The notes below the pieces were generated by a model. The model was not told the DNA's origin and did not search any database. It saw nothing but the letters and a program-made list of their open reading frames with translations. 64,000 nt of DNA from assembly GCF_042242105.1 (NCBI RefSeq), contig NC_092019.1, positions 14,324,328 through 14,388,327 of the forward strand, read 5' to 3'. The DNA comes from Pempheris klunzingeri. Lineage: Eukaryota > Chordata > Actinopteri > Acropomatiformes > Pempheridae. Positions 23,201 through 34,214 of this stretch are shown here, in pieces; the stretch's first letter is position 1; every line of letters begins with the position of its first letter. A program made the position numbers and the translations under genes.

Positions 23201-26200
23201 ATTCAGGATAAATCAGGCTTATCAAAGTGACAGGTGTTTGTCCACCTGCTGTAAACATCTCCCACGCCTTGCTCCTGCTCCTGCTCCTCGCAGATTATTT
23301 ACAAGGCTCCAGACTCTGACTCTGGCCCTGTTTACTCTCTGACTGTGTCTCTAATATCAGGTCAGTGCTCCGCCACTGATTTACTCTACTAGTTAGTGAT
23401 GTGAGTAATGACCCTTGATGGTCTGGGAGGATAGTTTGTAATAACAGGAGGTCAGAGTTGCCAGAAATGCTCAAACTGTAATTATAACCCTCTCCACATT
23501 GTACCTCTCACACCTCACTGCAGCTGACTGCCTGCAAAACCTCAATCCGATCACTCCTCTCTATCCTTCTCCTCTCCTCCTTCACCCCCCACACTTAGAT
23601 GCCCCTGGTTGTAATGACCCCACATTCATTTTAAGGTGCCGTCTCAATGTCAGCTCTGAATATAGCTGCTTTATTGTAAGACAGCCCCCTGACAGAGGAA
23701 GTAGAGGTGCGAGAGTTGAGTTACAAGAGCTTGCTGAGCTTACTGAGCCAGTGGATAGCAGACTGCTGCCATCACTCCCACTTAATGACAGGTTTGGTGT
23801 GTATCCAAGCACAGGTCCTGCCAAGCTAACCTAGGCTAATTTAGTGCCCAGGATACATGTGGAGCTGCTCATCAGTGCAGAGCAGAAAATGGTCATGGGG
23901 TGGACAGAACAACATAACTATATCATCAGGGTTTCTGAGGACACAAAGGTAACAGAATCCATATTACATCAGAGACTTGAGTTTTAGAGGATGAGGAACA
24001 AATTACACCAAATTCTTAAATTGGTCCAAAAACATAAAATTAATTTCATACTTCCTGACTATGACTATGTGGAGCATTTTGATTAATATTCAAAATGTGG
24101 GAAAGGAAAATCTTACATGCTTTCTGGTGGCAAGTCAAAAAATTGCATAGCAAGTATGAGGCAGGGTTTACATTGGGAGACTCAGCATTTTTATATCCTG
24201 ACTAGTGGACAACATGACAAAAGATTTAAACATAGTCCAAATTCTGTCAGATATTTTCTCATGTTACCTTAAAAACTAATCAGTCGGACCAACCATTTAT
24301 AGCACCATTTGACACATACCGTACAAGTTAATTTGGAGTTTTTCAGGTGGGTATTTACATTATTTTATTTGCAGTGACACTGAAATTTTGCATATTGATG
24401 GACACCAAAGCTACACTATTTTGCATCATGTAAAACACTTGGAATTGCCTTTTGAAATGTGTTATGTATCCAATCTCTTTATTTGCCTTTTTTTGTGGGG
24501 TCGCTTGGAGTGCTCCTTTGTCTCCATGGTGTAAGTCATGATACTGACACAGCAAAAGTTGGTCCTGCCAGATACAGATATATTTATCATACAATTAATT
24601 CAAACTCCACACTGATAAACTCCATTTAACTAATTATGTGGCCTATAAAGCATCCGGCTGCACCAGCGATTATTTAGATCTGTCCCATTAAAGAGGGTAC
24701 ATTTTTCGACAAACATATATTTTGCACTTGCACAGATCTGTTTTCACTTTGACATTAAAGTCTTCTTTCTTGACAAGTGACACAAAAGCTACAATAAATC
24801 TACTTGGATTCAATGTTGTAAAGCAATAAAACATGGAAACTTCCCAGGGTCCTGAATACGTTGCATAGGGGCTGTAAATGAACTTGTTAATAGCTAAATG
24901 GCGAGAAAATCTAAAGAAACTGGGACGAACATGATAAAGACGATAAATATAATGGTGCATGTGTAAGCAAAATAATCTGAGCTCAAACATCCCCTCACTA
25001 CCCTTCAGAGCTTTCAAAAAGGGAATTCCAACGCTTTATTTGCTAAAGAAGACGGTGAAGAGCTTTGAGTTAGGATTGTTTTGGTTTTGTTTACTGTTCC
25101 CAGAGGTAAAAAATGAATGATGTCAAATGTTCAGTACTACAAGTTTAAACATGATGATAAACCTCTGTCCAGGACTTGATGTATTTTAAACAACATCTGC
25201 GGAACTTCAGACACCCTGCTTCGGCAGCCCACATCATTTGACGTGCATATTAATGAATTTGACATGGGCCTATTAACATACCATGAATGATAATCATGTG
25301 AATTTAGGATACTCATTACATATGTATTACATGAATAGCAGGTGGGGTAATTTGAGTAATTTGTGGCTATATGCAGACACTGGGATGATGGACGGTGTCT
25401 GGAGAAGACAAGCTGAGCCGGCCAGTGGATCTACTGCAGAGTAAGGAGAATTTAGGCTCATCATAAAAGATTTCTCCTTGCCTCTTATTTCACTTGGACA
25501 TTTTTATGTTTTTTTTATTTTCTACCTCATTGCAGCCGTGAGCTGCCTGCTGATTTACACACACTGGCAACGAAGCACAGAGGCCTCGAGAGACGGTGCC
25601 CTCTACCCCTCCATTTTTCCCCCCTTATTTCTCCACCCTCTACCGTCCTCTCACTGCCACCACCGGGCGTCTCTCCATTCACTGGGCTGGGTCTGATCAA
25701 ATAGCTCCTTCTCTACTTGTTCCTCATTTCTAACAAGACATTATTCTGGAGGGGTTGTTATTCACACATGATCTTGTGACACAGAGAAGGGCTGTTCCCT
25801 TGTGCCAAAGCACAGATTCATGAGAAGATGAGCAAGAGGCATCATGGACACTAGAGGTATCTCAACTCATTGACATTTACGCTCTTGTCTGAGATCATTT
25901 GTAACCTTAAGGATTCTGTGATAAATGCATATAAAGATATGTGGTTTAGCTTTAGTGGATTAAATAATGTTTGCGAACATATACAAATAAATACAGTAAG
26001 TGCAGATATGTTATCTTAACACAAGGCCTTTCCTTCTCCATCTGTTTGTAGCTTATGCTCCAAAGGACACACGTCTCATTTTACACACCATATTGTTTCA
26101 GGAAATTATGAAGCAGTAATCTCTACTTCCCTTTTCCCCCTCAGGCCCATGTGTTCAAGGCAGAGGAGCTGGTTTCACGCTGATCAGCCCTGATTCCAGG

Positions 26201-28440
26201 AGACGAGAAGCTGTTGCTCGCCTTGGTACAGTGATCACGCCCGTTCCCAGTAATTGCTACATCCATGCACCAAAAGGCGACAGCGTGTGCAGAGGAAATA
26301 GCAGGTATAAGCCATGCAGAACCGACAACAGGTACCGGGGCTGATGGGTTTGATGAATGATGGAGCGCTCTTAAGTCAGCTCATTTCCATCTGGGACAAT
26401 TGAGTGACAGAGAAAAATGTTTCAGCCTTGAGAAAAAGTATTTTTCCACCAGACTGAGGCAGGTGTTAGGATATAGAGTTGGCTTTTGAGCACACACACA
26501 CACACACACACAAAAAGGCACACAGAGCTACAAGGACAGATGTAACGTCTGAAAAATCCTTTTTTGGCTGTCAGGTTGTGGAAGTTTTGTGGCCCTCAGT
26601 AAATCAGCGCTCAGTATTGGCATGAAATGTGGGAGACCTTGAAAAATGTTCAGAGCAGAGGCGTATGTTATTAACAATTCAATTAACCCCAGACTTCCAG
26701 ATCATTTACCTTGCTCTTTCATCTGCCCCTAGTGAATGCGGTTGTGTTGCTGTATACCAAGCTACACATCAGTATCACCAGCCGGTGTCATTATCATATG
26801 ACTGTTGTTGGTGTATAACTCAGGCATCTTTCCTTTAGCTCTCATCCCTTATCTATTGGCAATGCAGCCGGGCTTCTCTGATATTGACTCATCCAGGTTC
26901 CACTGAGTTGCAGGCAAAGAGATTTAATATCTCAAGTGGTGGTGAACTCCTATTGCTACTAATGGATTCTGTATAATGTGGCACTTAAAATGCATGAGCA
27001 GCCTCTGATTTATCTGTAATTTGCCTCCACTGGAGCAAGTCTCCCTCAATCCTTCCATTTGTTTTTGGCCCTGTGCAGTCTGCCCAGTAAACGAACCCTG
27101 ATTGGGATTTCATATTGTTACATTAGAGTTTGACTATTTGGCTCTTTCCAGCGACTGACATGGATCTTTTCTTTATGTGATTCTGTGTTAATTACACAAT
27201 AGAGGGAACAGTAAGTCAAGCATGAGATCACAGACAGTACGTAGGGTTTATTTGAGCTGTCGATGCAGCCATACATGCTGACTTGGTCTAAGGCAGATGG
27301 GCATCTCCCAGAGGGACCATTTTTCCTTGATTTTATCTTCTACTGTTTTATGTGTAAAACAATAACCATACTAATTACATTCAACTGAGCAAAAGTATTT
27401 TTGGAAATAATAAAAATATGATTTTTTTTACTTTTCTGAATCATTGTGGTTATATGCAGCTGAAACCCACCCTGAAAACAGAGCAATTTTACCAGCTCTC
27501 TATGTTTTCACTCCATTTGACCTCCTTGGGGTCACGCAACACGGAGCAGGGGGCTGTAAGCCAATCGATCTGATGGGTTTAAACGTGTCAGTGTTGTCAT
27601 GGCAGCAGAGCCGCTCTGACAGGCCAGGCTACAGTGGTTCAAGGTTAACAGCCAGTGGAGTAGAGTCACAGACCATTAAAAGAGGAGTCAATAGTCCTGG
27701 ACAGGTCAGACTAAAACCAGCAATGTAAACGTTTCAATCCATGGGACTATAAGCAACACACAAGGCTTTGTTGTTAGACCTGGTAGAAAGGGTTTAAACA
27801 GGGAAACTCACTGAAGCATGCATGGTTGATTTACTTCATAGAGAAGTAAACAGACACAGACATTATCTCGATAGCTGCTCGAAACCCAACAAAATCCCCT
27901 TGACATAGTACACATTTTAGCATGTGTAACGGTCTCTTACATTAGCTGCTTCAGGGTTGTAATGGTGATTGGTGATTGATGATTTTGGAAATACTGAGGT
28001 CAAGAGTCTCCCCAACACACCCCTCATCACTCTCGTAAAATGATACCAAATTATGGTCTCTAAAATGAAATTTGGATGTATTTTACTTATTCAAATAACC
28101 GTTTATTTATACTGTGTGTAAATGTATTTCCCATCATGAGGGTCTAAAGGACTAAAGGATGCTTCAAAGCCTTCTTCGTACCACCGGGAATAAAATTCTG
28201 GTGGAGAAGTGGTGAAGCATTCATTTATTCCACTCCCTGACTCATGTTTGTCCACTAGTCAATGTAACACCACATTGTTGACTTGGATGCTTGGTCCTCT
28301 AAGGTTATGTACCATGAAACTCAATTTTGCTTTTTTTTTAAATGAAATTAATAGACTGGGTCCTCTGTAAGTCTCAGGAAATATCAATGGAAGTAAAGCT
28401 TGAGAATGGTGATTGTACAACAACAAAGCATTTTCTCTAT
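20300..28440. other. skap2-snx10 intergenic region; no gene recognised
   Basis: No open frame here shows a known domain or a chain of exons with splice sites. Stretches such as 21290-21440, 22440-22700 and 25200-25350 are non-repetitive and rich in homeodomain-type ATTA cores (for example gaattaccataattagttat). They could be distal HoxA regulatory elements, which in mammals are spread through the SKAP2-SNX10 interval. A CA microsatellite lies near 26492-26512. Nothing else stands out. Confidence 0.5.
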
Positions 28441-28473
28441 AAAAGAGCTAAAAATGTTTGAGATGAATTTAAA

Positions 28474-29810
28474 GTGAAAAAAGCCACTGAAATTTCCAAT
28501 GAAGTGCTGAAGTTGCAGAGGTTGTTTAATGTGTTATATGAGTTGTTTCAGTCTTGTTTTGACCGTGGTCTTAGTCCTACACAGTGGCACAAGTCTGTAA
28601 TTAAACCTATTCCTAAATCTTCCAAAGCTGCCAAGCTACCTTTGAGCTGCTGGGATATAAGTCTTATTAGCTTTATGCACAGACTGTATTCCTCACTTTC
28701 AAACAGCAGATTTTCAAACTACCTTAAGAGGACAGGTTTGCTTGTAGATGAGCAAAATGGATTTAGAAAAGTCAAAGCACATATTGATCATATATATATA
28801 TAAGCTCAATTCCATTATACGTGCAGGAGTTAAAGAGAATAGGTCTACATTTTTCTGCTGTATTGATTTCAAGTCATTTGACTGGATTAATAGGGAACAT
28901 CAGTGTAGGTTGTTAAATTCAGGTGTTGAAGGGAAGTTTTATTATGGCATTAAGTCCCTTTATCAAGCACCTGTAGCCCGATTTCAGGTTAATGAATACA
29001 CAACTGAGGGTTTTCCCAACAAGTTAGTGTGAAACGAGGAAATAGTTTGTCTCCACCATTGATCTCCATCTATGTTACTGATTTAGCTCTTCTAACTAAG
29101 GTTCCTAGTTTGGGAGTTAAAGTTGATGATCAGATTGTGGGCAAATTATTATCTGCACATTACATAGTTTTACTTGCTGAACATCAAGTAAAGTCTGCAG
29201 ATGATGCTGAATATTGTTACTGAATGGAAATGGAGAGTAGTGGTAAGTCAAGACAAAACACAAATTGCACATATTAGAGAAAAACCACTAGAGGGAAGTT
29301 CAGTTGTTTTTCATTTTGGTTCATTCATGTAGTCATATTGTGATCATTTTAAGTATCTTGGCTTAATGCTGGATGAGCACATGACATTTAAAGAAGCTGT
29401 CAGTGTTGTAGCTCAGTCAGCAGGTAGAGGACTGGGATCTGTGCTGAAGAAACTTAAATAATGTGGTAAACTAGGATCCCATTCTTATAAACAACTCTAT
29501 AATTCATGTGTGTGTCCTGTGTCTGAGTGTATGTCTCTGGTATTTGCATTTTACATGAATATACAAGTTGTAACATATGCATCAAACAGCTATTCAATCC
29601 ATAAATTCACTTTAGACTTTACAGTTCTGGCCATTAGTGGAGATATTGGATGTGAGCCTCCAAACATCAGACATAAATGTCAAACGCTTCAGCTCTGGAA
29701 AAGGCTTGTGAAGATGTCTGATCAAGGACTCACTAAAAAGATATTTAGTTGGGAAATTTTGCATGATCATCCCGGGGTTAATACATTTAAATCTTTATTT
29801 TAACAATTTG
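28474..29810 (+). pseudogene. Decayed LINE reverse transcriptase
   Basis: Consecutive frames, interrupted by stops and frameshifts, spell the fingers and palm of a non-LTR reverse transcriptase. Recognisable pieces are LFQSCFDRGLSPTQWHKSVI, IKPIPKSSKAAKLPLSCWDI, DEQNGFRK, CCIDFKSFDWINRE and SLSPPLISIYVTDLA. The catalytic loop expected as YADDIVLLA reads SAHYIVLLA, so both aspartates are lost. The remainder to about 29.8 kb is fragmentary. No 5' endonuclease part or clear 3' tail was seen. The copy is old and inactive. The clade (jockey/CR1-like group) was not resolved. Confidence 0.8.
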
Positions 29811-31255
29811 CCATTCATTTTCCTGAACAGGTTACTTTGTGATATTCAAGAGATTAGGAGCAAAATGTTTCTTACATATAGAGAGAAATGGTCAGTTGAC
29901 ACATGGTATAAACAAACACACACATTTGAGTAAAAATGCCCTCACTTCAACATCTTGCGTGTTTTCCAGATGTATTAGAGGCATAAACCTCTTTTGAACA
30001 TCCAGCTAAAGCAAACATCTGCTGCCCCCCCACTCTTAAGCACAGAGAAAGAAAGCATATTCTGCATTAGCATATGTGGATGTGCATGAACGCGCACACA
30101 CCCACACATCTTCAGGAAAGACGTTCCACCCCCCAATTTGAGTTTGTGGGCTTTCCTACTTTCCAACCTGTTCTGCTGCTCAGAGCAGAGCAGGTCTGAG
30201 GTGACGTCACCTCTCTGTTCTCTGCAACACAAGCCTATTGTCTGCTGTGAATTCATAATGAATACACCCGCTGCAGAGAGACAAAGCTAATCTAATTGGC
30301 TGTGCAGATATGTCAGTGTGCCGTCACTCTGTTTAGCGGTCATTACCTCTGCATAAGCGTGGTGCTGCTCACTGTGGGAGCACATGCATGTATTCCGCAT
30401 GCACACACATGTACACACACACACACACACCAAGATATGTAACTGAGCAGGCTCATACAGACACAAAGCAAGAGACACAGATAGAAAAGGTGGCTTGTCA
30501 GTGCAGCTGGCATTTTGTTCAGCAGGGAGCAATGTAGCCTGTCTACCTGGTACCCTTCTTAGACAGGAGCGAGTCCATTGGGATCCCACAGGACCTCCTA
30601 CCAGCCACACACCTGACAGGGGGGCTGTCTGAAAACCCTACAGAGACCCTATTACACGTCATACTGCTAAGCACTGCAGTGGCCACCAGATGACAAGCTT
30701 CCCTCACCTTACACTTTATTAGGAGAGGGGAGTTCAGCCACAGAGAGACATTGGGCTGTCACTGCCTTAGATATTCATTGTTATGTGCAAATATCTGGCC
30801 AAATGCACCTGTGAATGACCATTACTCATTATGCTATGTTAGGCTTGTTTGTGGAGTGAATGTGGATAGCTACAACACATGTTCATGGGATAAGTGAATA
30901 TACAAATAAATGGATGCAACAACACTGCCATCTTCAGGTAAATTGTTGCTATAACTTTATATGAAGACAAAACACACTAGGAGAGACGATACTTGAATGT
31001 ACATGTGTTTCAAATTGAAATGGCTGGATGAGAACATAATAGACAATGCTCTTTTATATAAATGAAATAATCTGGAGCAACCACATAGCCAAAAGTGCAG
31101 TATTAACTGGTAACAGGCGAATTTCCTCCTCTCAAGTCCAAACATTCCTGCCAGTGATGAGATGATGACGTTTTCATGTAGAACCAGAAGAGCAGCTCAG
31201 GGTTTCCTCTTGGCTGGTTCTCATGAGATCAAGTGAAGCTGTGCTCTCTGCTTTG
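29811..31255. other. Intergenic DNA between the LINE relic and snx10
   Basis: No exon or domain recognised. There is a short CA run at about 30411-30430. A TTTATT at 31256-31261 may be the snx10 poly(A) signal on the minus strand. Confidence 0.5.
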
Positions 31256-31261
31256 TTTATT
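31256..31261 (-). terminator. Possible poly(A) signal of snx10
   Basis: AATAAA on the minus strand, 202 bases beyond the snx10 stop codon at 31463. Confidence 0.4.
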
Positions 31262-31462
31262 GCCAAATCTTTAATCCGAGGCTGTGAATCTCTAAACTCT
31301 GAGCTGGAATGACAGAGGCAAGAGCAGGGGATGGAAAGTGAATTACATTGTACAATTTAAGGTTTGAAGCACCAGGAGTTCTCATAATGTATGTCCTGGA
31401 AAATATATCAGTGTGTGTCTACTTAAAAGCAAATTGCTGACAAGGCGAATTCAAAAAGAACT

Positions 31463-32724
31463 TTATCCAAAGAAGAAGTAGAATAGGAAAAGGCTGCATC
31501 TTTTGGAGTGGAGACTCCAAAGTGTGCCATGATGATACCTGTCTGAATCACAGTCACAGGACAGGCTGAGAACCTTCTGAAGATCCTCCTCTGAGTGAAA
31601 TCGCCTCAGGCCACAACGTTGGACCGCCTGGACCACAGAGTAGGGGGTCCTTCCAGCAGCACAGGCCTGTATCATGGACACGCTGAGCTGTGACTGCAGG
31701 AAAAGGTGCAGGCAGCTGTCTGACAACAGAAGAGGGTTCTGGAGGATCCTGGACAACAAGGAAAATGACACTGTTAGTAAACTGTTTGTTGATGTGAAGA
31801 GCAGTCATGTGGCCTGTTGTTCGTTGAAACTGTGATGCACTAGTTTTGTTATGTTTGTGTTTTAGCATGTCAAAGTTCATATGGTTATTGATCTGTGAGG
31901 TCATTCTTACTGTTCCAAAAACTTCTGGAGCCCTTTCATGCGCTCACTGATCTGTTGGGCGCTGTTCAAGCTGAAGAAAGGGTTCTTTGGGGGCATCTCT
32001 GGTAGCTGTACCCTGCAAAAGACAAATATATCCTAAAAATGACACTAGTGCAGATTACTTTTAAAATGAAAACTTAAAATATTCATGGTATTGAGTTTTA
32101 AATATTAAGTGTTCATAATGAAAATACAGTAAAACTGACTTACATTAGCATTGAATTTGCTTGTAGCTTCTGCCTGAGCCACACAAACTCACTATACCTC
32201 CTTCTCACACTTGAGGTCTTCTTGTTGAAGCATACGCTGTTGGTCTGAAAGAGGACACAGTGTGACAAACGTATTACAGTGAGCTCAAATATTTGATGCT
32301 AAAGATTAAAACAACTTCCTTTTCTCATTTTACTTACATGTAGACAAATCTCATAGTCTATGTAGGCATGCCAAAAGTCATTCTTTTGTATCCTTGGGTC
32401 CCGTACCCAGACACTGATGACCTGCTGCATGGAGAAGGCAGGAGAGACACTGAACTGAATGCACTGTTATGAAAAATGGGAACTTTTTATTGGTGGATAG
32501 AGGAAGTGAATGAGCAACACGTCAAGAATCAGGAAAGGAAAATCTTCCTTTATTGCAGAGGACAAAAAACAAGTTGTTTTTTAAGGCTGTACTAGATTTT
32601 AAAGCTTCTGAACATAAAATGTTCAGACATTTTAAAGCTCTTTAAAACGTTTAAACATCTCATTCGAATTGCAGAATAACCTCAGACCTACCTGACTCTC
32701 TGTGTTTTCAGTTTCTTCTCTCAT
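31463..32724 (-). CDS. snx10b: Sorting nexin 10, complete (5 coding exons)
   Basis: PX-domain protein of endosomes; in vertebrates it binds phosphoinositides and supports V-ATPase trafficking and osteoclast function. Minus-strand exons: 32724-32692, 32424-32338, 32244-32144, 32012-31911, 31748-31463 (202 aa; human 201). The ATG at 32724 gives [11 protein letters not shown], spliced in frame to [18 protein letters not shown]. The PX domain covers about residues 12-120: YIDYEICLH, the lipid-contacting [27 protein letters not shown] and the helix [20 protein letters not shown]. Arg54 corresponds to human Arg51, mutated in osteopetrosis. The C-terminus differs from the acidic, Ser-rich human tail and ends [13 protein letters not shown]. 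The 'b' suffix is inferred from linkage to the HoxAb cluster. All splice sites are GT-AG. Confidence 0.92.
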
Positions 32725-33152
32725 AATCCAAATATTCTTGTTTGATTTTACATGAGAGAAAGTCACCTCAAAATGTTGTACTTAGCAATGCGGCAGTTCC
32801 TTTTATTTCCACTTTTACTGCCCAGGAGCAAAGGCTTCAAAATAAAGTCACAAGACTGAGATAAGCTCCTCCCCATTACTGTAAAATCAAATGAACAAAA
32901 GTCCCTGCTGATCACTGAAAAACAGCACTGGCATGGTATGACATGTGCCAGCATGACTATGTCAGTCTACCACTGCTTATCACTTTATTGCTTCGTTTAG
33001 AATCAGTCAGAACACTTTAGCTACTGTTGTCAAATCAGCTATCATCAGATTGGAACTGATCAGTTGTTTCATTGATGTTTCTACCTCATGATTTAGCACG
33101 GGACAAATGTGACATGAAAAACATCAAGAGAAAAGCTTCATAAAAGGTTTCA

Positions 33153-33158
33153 TTTATT
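33153..33158 (-). terminator. Possible poly(A) signal of cbx3-like gene
   Basis: AATAAA on the minus strand, about 1.06 kb beyond the stop codon at 34215. It implies a long 3' UTR (33150-34214), a region with no other assignment. Confidence 0.4.
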
Positions 33159-34214
33159 AACAGAGACTTCACAGATCCATGGTCAACAGTTACAGTAATT
33201 CAGTAGCAGGTGTGTTTTAGAAGGTTTAAGGTTCAGCTGAGTGTCCCATAACAGTCACGGGAGATAAGTCGAGTCAGGACAGTGCCATAAAGAATACAGG
33301 TGTCATGTACATGAACCTGTGTAATTACTGGAAGACAATGCCCTGCATAAATGAACAGTCTGATATCTAAAGTGCTACAATCCTTTTAGCCTTCACGGGT
33401 TCACAAAGGTTATTTTCACTGTATGTAAATCTCAATACATTTACTTTAGACATATAATGACCATCTGAGTAAATTATGCCATTACATCACTTTGTGTAAG
33501 CACCAAATAGTATTTCAAAAACTCAACAATATTTTTTGTTACAATTCAGTTTAGAGGGGAAGAGAACATTTGGTACTTACCAGCTGATTGGAAATATGGG
33601 AAAGTTTCTGGTGGGCAACACATATTCCAACACAGTAAAGGCTGTAGCTACGAACACCTCACAAAATACAAGTTCAAACAACAAACGTTCGAAAGACAGG
33701 TCTACAATCTTCAGCTCTAACTAAAAGCTACATAGACTGGAGGTACAGATTGGACAGCAGTTAGTTCACTCCGCCTACATAGTGTTGCTATACAGGATAT
33801 AAAGCAAACACCAAACAACCAAGATCACCACAAATACTTAATTACCATATAACAAAAACAAAACACATGTCCACAGTGATTGTGTCTGCTTACACAAGAC
33901 CAAAGTCGCTACAGGTTAGTCTGACCTCAAATTTAGCTGCACTACACAAAGGTTAGTTATAGTCTCCATCGCAGCCTCCACAAAGGCACAGAGACCTCGT
34001 TGAGCACCACACGGCAGAGAGCACTTAAAATCCATCCCCGCTGAGGATGTTGCACCTGCCAGAATGTGAAGCTCTACCTGCAGCGAGACGTAATTTCACA
34101 CAGCGTGCCTCTAATGTCAGCTGAAGGAGGACACTCGATGGAGGTTAAACTAAGCTTAAGGGGAGAGCGCAGCTGTTTATCAGTTCGTCTCTGTACACAA
34201 CCCACACACACACT

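Noticed and set aside
22887-23342. Plus-strand 151-codon open frame between skap2 and snx10
   Set aside because: No recognisable domain, no splice-linked partner exons, and the composition is like surrounding intergenic DNA.
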